Source: Sipunculus nudus
Lineage: Eukaryota > Annelida > Sipuncula > Golfingiida > Sipunculidae
NCBI GenBank assembly: GCA_026874595.1
Contig: CM049316.1
Span: 63,593,176-63,657,175 of the forward strand
Direction: 5' to 3'
DNA length: 64,000 nucleotides
Positions 42,325-55,499 of this stretch are shown in pieces (position 1 is the first letter of the stretch; the number at the start of each line of letters is the position of its first letter). The position numbers and the translations under genes are program-made. Below the pieces are notes generated by a model, which had not been told where the DNA came from, did not search any database, and saw only the letters and a program-made list of their open reading frames with translations.

Positions 42325-44365
42325 GGATAGAGAGACATTAATAGTGTTGTTATTAGTAGCCATCCTATACAAGATAATCCATTTTTGGACAGAAATAAAA
42401 ATAAAGGAAGTCCAACTGAATCCTTGGCAGTTCTCCTATTCTTGAGTGCTGGAAATAAGAAAAGCACTGAAAATGAAACTTGAAGAGTTGAACGTCCAGA
42501 ATGCCGAAATGCAAGCGAAGCCGCGTTCGTGTTAGACAGAGACCCGACCTCTGGGTAAGGGAGACGTGACCTTTCATTCCTGGACAAATAGGTCGGCCTG
42601 AGGACATCTTCAAGTCTGATGATGGCTTAAATTAGGGCTGTCCTTGAAGAAAAAAGGCAGTCGGTCAGCCTGCGTCCGGGAATTATAAAATTCCAAGAAG
42701 TCCTGCCCATCACGGATTAACTGTAATGTCCCCTTCGTGTAATGTGAAATTTAATATATGTTAAAAATTGGAATCTTTGGTTAAAAAAGGAAAGCAGGGA
42801 TTTTTAAGGAGTCTGAAGTAGTAAGTAATAAGATAAAAAATTGTGAGGCCCTAGTTCCGTGGTGGGTTAGGACTTTATATATAAAACTATTTACTGGCAT
42901 GAGAAAGGGGTGCTGTCAAATTTTTTGGCGCCTGCCGCACGTTTGTGAATAAAACGGTACACTTGACACGGGCGCGATGGAAATTTTAGAGGAAAGGTAG
43001 TAATCCCAAGCCGTAGTTGAGTTGTTTTGACCCCAGAGTTTGCAGTCCTAGCTGAAATAGGCATGGGACGGGCTCTTTTTTAAACCCGGAACGCCAGAAG
43101 AGGCTGGAGATTGAATGAAGGATTGGGCCATTTTTTTATCCGAAAAACCTGGGAATTGACAATTAAAAAAAATGACAGGGACCTTCTTAGCCCGTTCCAG
43201 CTCAGGGAACGGTCATTAGAATATTGTCGGGAATCCATATTATCCTACCTGTGGGCTGGGACGGTCCAGAAAACCGCAATTATACGGGTATCCATAAAAT
43301 TGTATGTCAATTTTTGTCATTAATAAATACATATACATCTATAACGCGGACAGCTGGAGAATTCGCGGAGAATTCATCATGATGATATTATTAAATGTGA
43401 GCAAAGGTACAATTTATGTTTTGTATCATATTTCCTTAAGAACCTGTAATTTTGATATCCTGCATGGTTTTGTTACGGTTTGCACAGTAAACTGTTGAAA
43501 AAATATATAGTGTTTAGCGTTTTCGTCTGATGTAAGATCGGTAGTCAATGTTAGCTGGTGATCCAGATTGGTGTTAGTGGCAGTCCCACATTGTTTGCGC
43601 TGGTTATTATTTCGGTAATTTAACAGTGAATAAATGTCTTTAGAGTAATATAGTGGTAGATTTTAAATGATTTTAACGTGTAATTAAAAGTATCATTGCA
43701 TATAAAATCTCTCCGTGAATTGTCCGGGAATTCCCCGCGTTTACATATAAACGCATTTACCAGCCGTATGAATGTTTTTGTCCGCTTTCATAATGTTTGC
43801 CGTGCCCCGGACACAAATTTAAGACGAGATGGACTAAACCCCGCCCCTGTAGGATTGTTTGGACTCTGAAGAAACGAACCCTCGCAGGAAATGCGGTGGG
43901 ACGGGCTCTTTCTTATTCGATGAACGCTCGAAAAGAGTGGTGAATGATTGAAAAAATAGGGTCATTTTCACTGTCATCTTGAATAACGGAATAAATATTT
44001 TTTTTTAAATTCATAGAGACTTGGTCATCCAATAACAGCAGAAAAAAATGTTCTTTCAAATGTTGTGTGGTGTCCATTGTACCCTCGCCCACCGCCGGGA
44101 TCCAAAGAGAAGCCTGGATTTTACTGCAAAAAAAAACACAAACACCCCCCCCCCCCCCCCAAAAAAAAAAAACAAAAACAAAAAAACTTTTATTCATTTT
44201 ATTTTTATTTTTTATTACTGGATGTAATTGAATATCATGGTTTATTTATTAAAAAAATAAGATGCAATTCATTGGATGAAAAGAGATTTTATTAAATATA
44301 TTGATACATGTTTATAACAGTTTGATATTTGATTTTTTTTAATTTATAGACAGACAGTTTGTTAC
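42131..44365. other. Mostly unique sequence with a weak ~850-bp duplication
   Basis: A (CAGA)n microsatellite lies near 42280-42325. GTGGGACGGGCTCTTTCTTA (43891) and ATGGGACGGGCTCTTTTTTA (43064) with similar downstream text (TGAATGAAGG, GGGCCATTTTT) mark a diverged duplication about 830 bases apart. Whether this reflects a decayed retroelement is unclear. A C-run then A-run lies at 44146-44190. No exon recognised. Confidence 0.45.
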
Positions 44366-46600
44366 CTCAAATCTGTACTCATGGTCCAACATGCATGTAT
44401 TTGGTGTTCTTAGACCCATTTTAGGGTGTATATCCATGATAACAAGATAATATTACCTTGTTCCCACCAGCAAACATTTCAAGCCCCCAGAAAGCTGATT
44501 TCAGCTGAGGACAGTATATGGCTTATTATACACAGGCAAATAGTGTTTTGGACCACCTCATCTCCACCAGACTCATCACACACACCTGGTTTGGCTATCA
44601 TTGCAATCCATTTACACCCACTGGCTGGAATCTCAAAGCATTGGGTTCAAATCCCTCAGAAAAAAAATTAGGGCCAGTTTGAATTTCCAAATCTGGACAC
44701 AGTGGACATAGTGATATACAGAAAAAATCCATTTTTTCCCCTCAAATCTGTACTGATGGTCCCACAAACCTGGTTTTGGTGTCATTAGGCCCACTATAGT
44801 GTGTATATACAGGGAAACAAGATAATATTACCCTGTTCCCAAAAACAAAAATTTCATGCCCCCAGAAACCTGATTTCAGGCCAGTTTATGCTTATACACA
44901 GTCAAATAGGTTCTGGCCCCCCTCATCCCCACAAAACTCAACACACACTCCTGGTTTGGGTATCATTGCAATCCATTTACACCCACTGGCTGGCATCACC
45001 AAGCATTTGGCTCAACTCCCTCAGAAAAAAAATTAGGGCCAGTTTGAATTTCCAAATCTGGACACAGTGAACATAGTGATATACAGAGAAAATCCATTTC
45101 CCCCCCCCCCCCCCTCAAATCTGTACTGATGGTCCCACAAACCTGGTTTTGGTGTCATTAGGCCCAGTTAAGGGGGTGTATATACAGGGAAACAAGATAA
45201 TATTACCCTGTTCCCACAAACAAAAATTTCATGCCCCCAGAATCCTGATTTCAGGCCAGTTTATGCTTATACACAGTCAAATAGGTTCTGGCCCCCCTCA
45301 TCCCCACAAAACTCAACACACACTCCTGGTTTGGGTATCATTGCAATCCATTTACACCCACTGGCTGGCATCACCAAGCATTTGGCTCAACTCCCTCAGA
45401 AAAAAAATTAGGGCCTGTTTGAATTCCCAAATCTGGACACAGTGAACATAGTGATATACAGGGAAAATCCATTTTTTTTTACCTCAAATCTGTAATGATG
45501 GTCCCTAAAACATGGTTTAGGTGTCATTAGGCCCAATTCAAGGTGTATATACAGGGAAACAAGATAATATTACCCTGTTGACACAAACAAGAATTTCAAG
45601 CCCCCAGAAAGCTGATTTCAGGCCAGTTTATGCTTATACACAGTCAAATAGGTTCTGGCCCCCCTCATCCCCACAAAACTCAACACACACTCCTGGTTTG
45701 GGTATCATTGCAATCCATTTACACCCACTGGCTGGCATCACCAAGCATTTGGCTCAACTCCCTCAGAAAAAAAATTAGGGCCAGTTTGAATTTCCAAATC
45801 TGGACACAGTGAACATAGTGATATACAGAGAAAATCTATTTCCCCCCCCCCCCTCAAATCTGTACTGATGGTCCCACAAACCTGGTTTTGGTGTCATTAG
45901 GCCCAGTTTAGGGTGTATATACAGGGAAACAAGATAATATTACCCTGTTCCCACAAACAAAAATTTCATGCCCCCAGAAACCTGATTTCAGGCCAGTTTA
46001 TGCTTATACACAGTCAAATAGGTTCTGGCCCCCCTCATCCCCACAAAACTCAACACACACTCCTGGTTTGGGTATCATTGCAATCCATTTACACCCACTG
46101 GCTGGCATCACCAAGCATTTGGCTCAACTCCCTCAGAAAAAAAATTAGGGCCTGTTTGAATTCCCAAATCTGGACACAGTGAACATAGTGATATACAGGG
46201 AAAATCCATTTTTCCCCCTCAAATCTGTACTGATAGTCCCACAAACCTGGTTTTGGTGTCATTAGGCCCAGTTTAGGGTGTATATACAGGGAAACAAGAT
46301 AATATTACCCTGTTCCCACAAACAAAAATTTCATGCCCCCAGAAACCTGATTTCAGGCCAGTTTATGCTTATACACAGTCAAATAGGTTTTGGCCCCCTT
46401 CATCTCCACCAGACTCTTCACAAACACCTGGCTTGGGTTTCATTGCAATCCATTCACACCCACTGGCTGGCATCTCCAAGCATATAGCTCAACTTCTTCA
46501 GAAAAAAATATAGACCACTTTAAAGTTTATCAAATCTGGTCATAGTGGTTTATGCAGAAATCAATTGTTCTGATCTCAAATCTGAAATAGTGGTCATAGA
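44366..46600 (+). repeat. ~370-bp tandem array, six full units and one decayed
   Basis: CTCAAATCTGTACTGATGG starts units at 44366, 44741, 45114, 45483, 45853 and 46218, with a diverged start at 46575 (periods 375, 373, 369, 370, 365, 357). Length differences come mainly from C-runs at the unit ends. Central units are nearly identical and edge units are diverged, as expected for a satellite homogenised from the middle. The 60-98-codon frames that repeat with the unit are not genes. Confidence 0.93.
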
Positions 46601-46975
46601 ACATTGGTTGGTTCTTGTATGATTTTATTCAATTTACAATCAATATGCAGGAAAACCTGGCATTTTATTTTACTTCAATACACCAACAATAAACAATCTA
46701 AGGACAAGTGAACAGGCTACCATACATATCTTAGGGAAAGGAAAACAGCAAAGGTTGTTTACATTGAGGACACATGGCAACTAGGTGGTTGGCGCTGGTC
46801 TGTGAAGCTTACGAAGCAGCAATCAAAGGAAGACGATAACAACACAATAGAAGTCTTCTTCATGGGCCATCGCACACCCATAGAACACGGCTCCAACTGT
46901 CAAGTGTAATGCCCCTGCCGACATTTACTATCACATACTGCCGCCACTTATGGTCACGGCAATAGGATGTACTTT
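46601..46975. other. Short unique spacer between arrays
   Basis: No repeat unit or exon recognised in about 370 bases; composition changes to more GC near 46880-46960. Confidence 0.5.
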
Positions 46976-48406
46976 TTTATTTGAAGAAAAAACGATCCCA
47001 GATTTGACGAAACTTACAATATAAACACATAATGTGACCGAGAGTGTTAGACGCTATCGAATGCTGAAAACTAAAGGTCTTCAGCATTAAAATAACAGAA
47101 TTATAGGCGTATCTTTGAATGGTCCCATGTTCTCGTTTGACAAGAAATGATGCGAGATATGACGAGATATTCAATTTTGTCACTTCAAACTAGTCAAGTG
47201 AATCTCGAACAATAGAAAAATAAAATCTCTGGCATTCAAATGACAGAGATATTGACATTTGTTCGAATTCTCGAATATTCTCGTTTGGCGGGAGATGGTA
47301 CGAGATGTGGCGAGATATAAGTTATTATCTTGTTAAGCTCCCAAAACGCAACAAAATGCTGAAAACTGCTCCTCTTTAGCCGAAAAGGTGACCAAGTTAT
47401 ATGCATTTCTGTGAAATCTCGTAATTTCTCGTTTGACGGAAAACAGAGCGAGATTCTACGAGACTTGCAATTAACTGCATTAGTGGCAAGGGAATGCTAC
47501 CTCATGCAGAAAACTAGACACTTGTAGTATAAATATTAACAGAGATAGAAGCAAAAAACTTATTATTTTCAGATTGCCAAGTTTTACCCCAAAATTTGGT
47601 TACCATGGTAACAGCAGCGCAAAGCTACATGTACGCAGGAATAAGCCGACGATCCTAGTTTCAGATAAGACAGTAAACATTGTGCCACGTTTAATATTTT
47701 TTTTGGTATTGCAGAAAAATGGTAAGTTGCAGTGTTTCCAGTACCACGCCCCCTGGTGGCTAATTTAAAAAAATGAAAAAACAAGTTCGAGATAATACAG
47801 AAAAACAGAAAATATGTCACTTTTAGAACCTTAGCTGTAAAACTGACACCTCTAAATCGTTTTTAATGAAATCTTGAAAAGTCTCATTTGGCGACAAATG
47901 GCACGAGATTTTGCGAGACTCCCGTTAATTTTCCATAGAGCATATTAAATGCTACACAATGCAAAAAACTAGACCTCTCTAACTTAAAAAATGAAAAATT
48001 TTGAGTGAAATTTTCGAATTTTCTGATTTTCCCCCAAAAATACGTTACGATGGTAACAATCGACCAGAAAAATTTGCTAGCACTTGGAAAGCTAACATAA
48101 AGAGGAATAAAATGAGCTACAGATTATGCGGCTACGATTATTATTGACAAAGATATGAAGAAAGTAAAAATGTTAGGTTTTTTGGTGACCCTGACCTTGA
48201 CCTTTGACCGATCATGACCAAAAACAATAGGCTCCGAGGAGAACCAATCTTACACTTAATGTATAAGTTTCAGAGCGATTGCTTAAAAACTGTGGCCTGT
48301 AGCGCGTGTACATACAGACAAACAGACAGACAGACAAACAAACAAACAAACATACGCGGGTGACCAACATGCTTGCGAAAATCGAAGATTTCCGGCAAGC
48401 AACAAA
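46976..48406 (+). repeat. Diverged older copy of the 1269-bp unit
   Basis: The block order of the 1269-bp unit is present: CTCGTTTGACAAGAAATG, GTTACCATGGTAACAGCAGC, TACCACGCCCCCTGGTGGCT (47742), a GACCTTGACCTTTGACC stretch and a (CAGACAAACA) tail with two hairpin modules ending near 48460. Identity to the 48.4-52.2 kb copies is visibly lower than among those copies. Confidence 0.75.
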
Positions 48407-51400
48407 CAGACATCCGCGACTGACCAACCAGCTTGCGAAAATCGAAGATTTCCGGCAAGCAATAAAGTTGTGACTGTGCCTCCAACATGTATGATCATAG
48501 ATGGGGCCCGGAGAGGCCGTCACGCACCGCTGCACACGCCGGCCGCCCACCGTAAGGACCCTGCCGCCACTTGCGGCGACGGCACGTGACTTCGTGGTTT
48601 GGTGAAACACGGCGCGAGATTTGACGAGACTGACAATGCGACCCCTGAATGTGACTGCGAGTGTCAGCCGCTATCCGGCGCTGCAAGCCATGTGTCTGTA
48701 GCGTGAAAAATGACAGAATTATAGGCATTTCTTTGAATGGTCACGTGTTCTCGTTTCACGAGAAACGGCGCGAGATATGACGAGACTTGCGATTGAATGG
48801 CTTAGAACTAGAGGGATGCTGTCTAACGCCGAAAACCAGACCTTTCTATCGCAAATATCAACAGAGATAGAAGCTGGAAAACTCCGAATTTTCAGATTGT
48901 CAAGTTTTACCCCGAAATTTGGTAACCATGGTAACGGCAGCACAAAGCAACATGTGCGAAGGGATAAGCCAATGTTCCTAGTTTTAGATACGACCAAAAA
49001 ATGGTGTCACGTTTAATATTTTTTTAGATATTGCAGAAAAATGATATGTTACAGTGTTTCATGTACCACGCCCCCTGGTGGCTATTTCCAAAAAATGAAA
49101 AATTGATTTCGAGATATTTCTAAACAACACAAAATATGTCATTTTCAAAGTCATAGTTTAAAAAATGCGACCTGTAAGCCATATTTAATGAAATCTCGAA
49201 AATTCTCGTTTGACGAGAAATGGTGCGAGATTTTACGAGACTTTTACTTGTATGATAAAAAGCTTATTTAGTACTATATGATGCAAAAAACTAGAACTCT
49301 CTAGCTTTAAAAATGACAAAGTTAGAAAAATTAGGCCTTTTATTTTCGAAAATCATGAGATTTCCCCCAAAATGTGTAACCATAGAAACAGCAGATTTCA
49401 GCAACATATACATCAGAAGAAAGGCCTTGGAATGCCGATTAAAATGAGCCATGTTTGAAGTGGCTATGACAAATAGTAATGGAGATATGAAGAAAAGAGC
49501 ACTTTAGGAACTTTTGATGACCTTGACCTTGACCTTTGACCTATATTGCCCCAAAACAATAGGCTTCTTGCATTTTTGATTCTACACAAACTGTGAAAGT
49601 TTGAAAGCGATGGGATGAAAATTGCGACCTGTAGAGACTGGACAGACAAACAAACAAACAAACAAACAGACAAACAGACATCCGCGACTGACCAACCAGC
49701 TTGCGAAAATCGAAGATTTCCGGCAAGCAATAAAGTTGTGACTGTGCCTCCAACATGTATGATCATAGATGGGGCCCGGAGAGGCCGTCACGCACCGCTG
49801 CACACGCCGGCCGCCCACCGTAAGGACCCTGCCGCCACTTGCGGCGACGGCACGTGACTTCGTGGTTTGGTGAAACACGGCGCGAGATTTGACGAGACTG
49901 ACAATGCGACCCCTGAATGTGACTGCGAGTGTCAGCCGCTATCCGGCGCTGCAAGCCATGTGTCTGTAGCGTGAAAAATGACAGAATTATAGGCATTTCT
50001 TTGAATGGTCACGTGTTCTCGTTTCACGAGAAACGGCGCGAGATATGACGAGACTTGCGATTGAATGGCTTAGAACTAGAGGGATGCTGTCTAACGCCGA
50101 AAACCAGACCTTTCTATCGCAAATATCAACAGAGATAGAAGCTGGAAAACTCCGAATTTTCAGATTGTCAAGTTTTACCCCGAAATTTGGTAACCATGGT
50201 AACGGCAGCACAAAGCAACATGTGCGAAGGGATAAGCCAATGTTCCTAGTTTTAGATACGACCAAAAAAATGGTGTCACGTTTAATATTTTTTGAGATAT
50301 TGCAGAAAAATGATATGTTACAGTGTTTCATGTACCACGCCCCCTGGTGGCTATTTCCAAAAAATGAAAAATTGATTTCGAGATATTTCTAAACAACACA
50401 AAATATGTCATTTTCAAAGTCATAGTTTAAAAAATGCGACCTGTAAGCCATATTTAATGAAATCTCGAAAATTCTCGTTTGACGAGAAATGGTGCGAGAT
50501 TTTACGAGACTTTTACTTGTATGATAAAAAGCTTATTTAGTACTATATGATGCAAAAAACTAGAACTCTCTAGCTTTAAAAATGACAAAGTTAGAAAAAT
50601 TAGGCCTTTTATTTTCGAAAATCATGAGATTTCCCCCAAAATGTGTAACCATAGAAACAGCAGATTTCAGCAACATATACATCAGAAGAAAGGCCTTGGA
50701 ATGCCGATTAAAATGAGCCATGTTTGAAGTGGCTATGACAAATAGTAATGGAGATATGAAGAAAAGAGCACTTTAGGAACTTTTGATGACCTTGACCTTG
50801 ACCTTTGACCTATATTGCCCCAAAACAATAGGCTTCTTGCATTTTTGATTCTACACAAACTGTGAAAGTTTGAAAGCGATGGGATGAAAATTGCGACCTG
50901 TAGAGACTGGACAGACAAACAAACAAACAAACAAACAGACAAACAGACATCCGCGACTGACCAACCAGCTTGCGAAAATCGAAGATTTCCGGCAAGCAAT
51001 AAAGTTGTGACTGTGCCTCCAACATGTATGATCATAGATGGGGCCCGGAGAGGCCGTCACGCACCGCTGCACACGCCGGCCGCCCACCGTAAGGACCCTG
51101 CCGCCACTTGCGGCGACGGCACGTGACTTCGTGGTTTGGTGAAACACGGCGCGAGATTTGACGAGACTGACAATGCGACCCCTGAATGTGACTGCGAGTG
51201 TCAGCCGCTATCCGGCGCTGCAAGCCATGTGTCTGTAGCGTGAAAAATGACAGAATTATAGGCATTTCTTTGAATGGTCACGTGTTCTCGTTTCACGAGA
51301 AACGGCGCGAGATATGACGAGACTTGCGATTGAATGGCTTAGAACTAGAGGGATGCTGTCTAACGCCGAAAACCAGACCTTTCTATCGCAAATATCAACA

Positions 51401-52200
51401 GAGATAGAAGCTGGAAAACTCCGAATTTTCAGATTGTCAAGTTTTACCCCGAAATTTGGTAACCATGGTAACGGCAGCACAAAGCAACATGTGCGAAGGG
51501 ATAAGCCAATGTTCCTAGTTTTAGATACGACCAAAAAAATGGTGTCACGTTTAATATTTTTTGAGATATTGCAGAAAAATGATATGTTACAGTGTTTCAT
51601 GTACCACGCCCCCTGGTGGCTATTTCCAAAAAATGAAAAATTGATTTCGAGATATTTCTAAACAACACAAAATATGTCATTTTCAAAGTCATAGTTTAAA
51701 AAATGCGACCTGTAAGCCATATTTAATGAAATCTCGAAAATTCTCGTTTGACGAGAAATGGTGCGAGATTTTACGAGACTTTTACTTGTATGATAAAAAG
51801 CTTATTTAGTACTATATGATGCAAAAAACTAGAACTCTCTAGCTTTAAAAATGACAAAGTTAGAAAAATTAGGCCTTTTATTTTCGAAAATCATGAGATT
51901 TCCCCCAAAATGTGTAACCATAGAAACAGCAGATTTCAGCAACATATACATCAGAAGAAAGGCCTTGGAATGCCGATTAAAATGAGCCATGTTTGAAGTG
52001 GCTATGACAAATAGTAATGGAGATATGAAGAAAAGAGCACTTTAGGAACTTTTGATGACCTTGACCTTGACCTTTGACCTATATTGCCCCAAAACAATAG
52101 GCTTCTTGCATTTTTGATTCTACAAAAACTGTGAAAGTTTGAAAGCGATGGGATGAAAATTGCGACCTGTAGAGACTGGACAGACAAACAAACAAACAAA
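48407..52200 (+). repeat. 1269-bp tandem array A, three near-identical units
   Basis: Units start at 48407, 49675 and 50944. The first is 1268 bases because of a one-base A-run deletion near 49000. Units two and three are almost indistinguishable. Unit order: hairpin module CTTGCGAAAATCGAAG/GATTTCCGGCAAG, GC-rich segment with GCCGCCACTTGCGGC hairpin, CTCGTTTCACGAG and CTCGTTTGACGAG palindromes, GTAACCATGGTAAC, CCACGCCCCCTGGTGG (CTCF-like), a TGACCT direct-repeat block and (CAAACAAA)n. Open frames of 71-115 codons on both strands recur exactly with the unit and carry no known domain. The third unit ends at CAAACAAACTAGACGACC. Confidence 0.95.
49518..49542 (-). promoter_or_regulatory. Nuclear-receptor-like TGACCT direct repeats (one per 1269-bp unit)
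   Basis: Four TGACCT half-sites lie in a row: three abut directly and the last is spaced by one T, so the minus strand reads AGGTCA-A-AGGTCA followed by two more. DR1 spacing is the classical site type for RXR, HNF4 and COUP-TF receptors. Exact counterparts are at 50787, 52056, 57324 and 58593. Function is not shown. Confidence 0.35.
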
Positions 52201-52780
52201 CTAGACGACCAGAGGTCGAACGCTTGCCGGAAATGGCTAGAAATAAGACAGCGAAACAAGCAGGACAAACTGTCGCTTTTCTATCAATTGAATGACTTTC
52301 AGAGCGATTGCTGGAAAGTTTTGCATGTTGAATGAAATATATCACACAAAAGATCATGAAAGTAGACTTGGCTCAAAACAGACAGATATACTGACACATC
52401 TGAGATAACAGACTACCAGAAAAAAAGTTGGGAACGTAAAGCAAAATGGGCTATAGTTTTAGTAGGTAGAGTTTATAGTGTCGGAGGTATGGCCAATATA
52501 TGGTAGCGGCCATATCCCAAACATTAAAAATTTCTTTTGAGACTTTAATGTAAGAAATAAGATATTGTTCCAGTTCCAAAAGGATTCCCTCAAAACTGTG
52601 TCCTGAAAATTGCTAACTGCAAGAAGCAAGGTCCAGCAAAGCAGGCGAAATTTAGGATCACTGACAAACAGACAGACATACTCAAAAAATGACACAAGAA
52701 TAAGACCCGATGACCTACTCAGATTATCGAGTAGACTCAGAGGAAGAAAATAAATCATAGTTTTCAATTGGCTACACTGC
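52201..52780 (+). repeat. CGACC-AGA-GGTCG module and one ~330-bp family copy
   Basis: CGACCAGAGGTCG (52206-52218) and AACGCTTGCCGGAAATGG begin a segment like that at 37880 and 42101. It runs into a diverged ~330-bp family copy (GACAGATATACTGACAC, AAAGGATTCCCTCAAAACTG) which here lacks the CTCF-like core except for a trace at 52503 (GGTAGCGGCCATATCC). Confidence 0.6.
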
Positions 52781-53380
52781 TTTTTTAAAGTTGCATTTAC
52801 CCAATCTCTTCTTATAAAACTGGCAGAAACCTACCATAGAATAATTCTTGTAAAGTTTAAACCAATCAGCCTAACAGTTTCATCATAAAACAGAGTATAA
52901 CCTGGAGTCTAAAATTATATTTTTTTCTTGTAAAAAACAGACCAATGCAAGTGGCGCCTCCAATACCTCAATTTCAGATATGACATATGAGACAAATATA
53001 GGTATAAAATTTGGTAATGACAGTTCTAGCCATTTCTGAGATTTTAATTTTAGTTTGCTTTTTTGGCAGATGACTAAGTTCAACCTCCTGTTTAATCTCC
53101 GAACTGAAACCAATCGAACAAACTTGAGATAGATTGTTCAAGAGATCATTTCTTAGAAATATTGGCCTATTTGGCCGGACAGTTTCCTAGAAGAAAATTT
53201 TTAAAGTTTTTTTAGCTTTTTCCCTATAAAATCTCAGTAAATGCAGAAAGCCAAAAATAAACAAAATCCGATAGTGCTTTTCAGATGACTGTTTATTTAC
53301 AAAAAAATTGGTAATGCTAGTTCCTGCCGTTTTTGAGATAACTATGGTTAACCTACAGACGACGGACGACGCTGCACCAT
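52781..53380. repeat. Dispersed repeat ending in an ACGACGGACGACGCTGCACC tail
   Basis: Two related pieces with TCCTAGAA/TATAAAA...GTAAAT and TTTGAGAT.A blocks precede the tail CAGACGACGGACGACGCTGC near 53360. This tail type recurs in repeats at 34580 and 22680. No coding capacity. Confidence 0.5.
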
Positions 53381-55240
53381 AGGGGACTCTTAAATTCTAT
53401 GCATGCCACACATACCAGAGGCCAAAGCGAGGCCAATGGGGAATAACAAAGACACGTGCTTACTTGTCACAGCAGTAACACATGTGCTGATACAGTTTAG
53501 CTCAGCAAGGCAGGTCGTGTCACAGCCTATTCTGTTCTCTCATCCTACTCATTTACTAATTGGACATCAGATGTGATTTTTCATTAGTTTTCATAAGTGA
53601 TCCAGGTAGAAAGAAACAGTGGAAATTACTAATTAATTCATACATCTGGACGAGGGACTCTTTGTGATTGTGTGTTCATATGTTCCTGGTTTGGTCTGCT
53701 GTTTGTTATATTTGTTCATAGAATTAAGTAAATGAACAACCATTTTAGAACAATGATTTTTAATGATCTGTATCAATTTATAAAGGCACATATTAAAATA
53801 TCATTTTTACATTGTCCATGCCCTCATTTGGTTTTGCCTTACCTTTATTATGTACGTGTCAATATATTTTAAAATACTGTGCTGTTTCACAAAATCTGTT
53901 TCCATACACATGCAATTAATTGTACTTTATTATAATAAATAAATAACATAAATAAATAATGATAGAAGACTACCAACATATTTAACTTGATGGTGACATT
54001 TAGCAAAGATCTGCATATAGTTTTTACCAGCCAAGCATTGATCCCCTTACTGGTTTATAGATAATAGATACATTGGTATGTCTCAATTGGTTGAAGGGGC
54101 TTATATTTTGTATTACCAAAACTTAATGTCATCATTTCCTCATTTTTACTTGAGGCCCTCTAAGATGGCATCTGTGGATAGCTTTAAGGCCCTTAAATTA
54201 CATGATTGCGAAACAATTATAGATATATCCCCAAATGACCGGCCTAGACCCACTGCAATTTAAAGAATATTTAACTCATGCAATTCTTGTGTCACCGTTT
54301 CCATTGTTTGTCAATGCAGTTTATGTCTACAGCTGTAGGACACGCCGTCAGTATATTTTAACTCTTTATTCATAACAAATATGAAGTTTTAGTATATGAC
54401 ACATTACTTTTCATATTCGATTTATAAAGAATTTTTGAAGTAACTAACCTGAGTTAAAAGGTGTGGAGCTGGTGAAGTGTTGAGCATTAATTAAAATGAA
54501 TATATTATTCCATAATTCATACCTTACATATTTTTATATTTTTTTCTCAAATTATGTAAAGTCTTGCGGGAAAAAGGTATCATTTATAAAATTCTGTTTC
54601 TGCCCATGCACTAATATAATCCTTGCCATGCCCAGGAACTTACGATATCACTATCTAATGAGGAGCGATATATTTTTTTAAAATGACCTGTGACATAGTG
54701 TTTCACTTGAAAGCTATGTGTTGGTTATGCCACTAAAAATACAGAGTATTTTCTATTGGTGCCAGATACAGCATACCTACATCTATATTTTTAATAGGCT
54801 TGTGAATAGAAAACATTTCATAATTTCATTTCAGAACACTTTTAACAATCACAGAGGCAGACATGTTTCATTTATGCTTTATTAGTCTTCATTAAGTTAA
54901 TGACTTTATAATGGCAGTATAAGCAGCGTACTGCCGAAAGTGTTTTGGTGTGTGTGTCTCTTGGTGCCTACTGTACATGAAACAAGAAACTTAGTATTAA
55001 TGTACACAATCAGAGGAACCATGCACAGACCACCTCATTCTGTGCCGTCTGGAATGTGTATCAGTCAGCACCTGTGCCCGACACTTGTATATCTTGATAT
55101 TTTAATTGACCTCGGGTAATTAATGGCATCCTGTGGTTTAATTCATAGCTAGCATAGACCGTAGAGCCAAGTAGATGTGAGCCCAATTAAGGGTCTTTAA
55201 CTTTATTATGTTAAGAGTCACTGGAAAGTACCTCCCTTAC
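53381..55240. other. AT-rich unique DNA, nothing firm
   Basis: Two short plus-strand frames (54078-54263, 54496-54681) were examined; neither has a splice-bounded or family-supported coding sequence. A possible strong-context ATG at 54166 opens only 32 codons. Confidence 0.45.
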
Positions 55241-55439
55241 AAGTCGGGTTCTCATTGTGCTCATAGCAGCAGATTCCTTTGGATTTACACTTCTTTCCAG
55301 ATGTTTTTAACAAAATTTGTTTGTAAGAATCCACAAATTTGAAGTGGATAAATGGAACCACTGACAGGTCTGTGTTGCTGTACATAGCCATGGTGAGTGA
55401 GCACATGCTCCCTGTTATTCCCAGTAAGCCTCGCTTTCG
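55241..55439 (-). CDS. Candidate internal exon of an unknown minus-strand gene
   Basis: On the minus strand, GCTAG (acceptor AG) is followed by a 199-base open stretch ending ACTT|GTAAGG, a strong donor. It encodes RKRGLLGITGSMCSLTMAMY, then a polar part with HFKFVDSYKQ and a Cys-rich end (KCKSKGICCYEHNENPT). The first part is hydrophobic enough for a membrane helix. A start at CACCATGG (55391) with good context is the alternative to an acceptor, because the acceptor lacks a pyrimidine tract. The sequence looks coding, with no stops and balanced codons, and is not part of the repeats around it. No family recognised and no neighbouring exon found, so it could be a pseudogene fragment. Confidence 0.3.
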
Positions 55440-55499
55440 CTAGCTGATTAATTATTCATGAGGAATATTAAGAATTCCCTATAGCATAAGCTCACAGAT

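Noticed and set aside
42880-42970. LTR retrotransposon primer-binding site (TTTGGCGCCTGCCG)
   Set aside because: No flanking long terminal repeats, polypurine tract or pol frame was found.
44641-44656. tRNA B-box-like GGGTTCAAATCCC in the first 370-bp unit
   Set aside because: The other units read TTTGGCTCAACTCCC there and no A box lies at the right distance.
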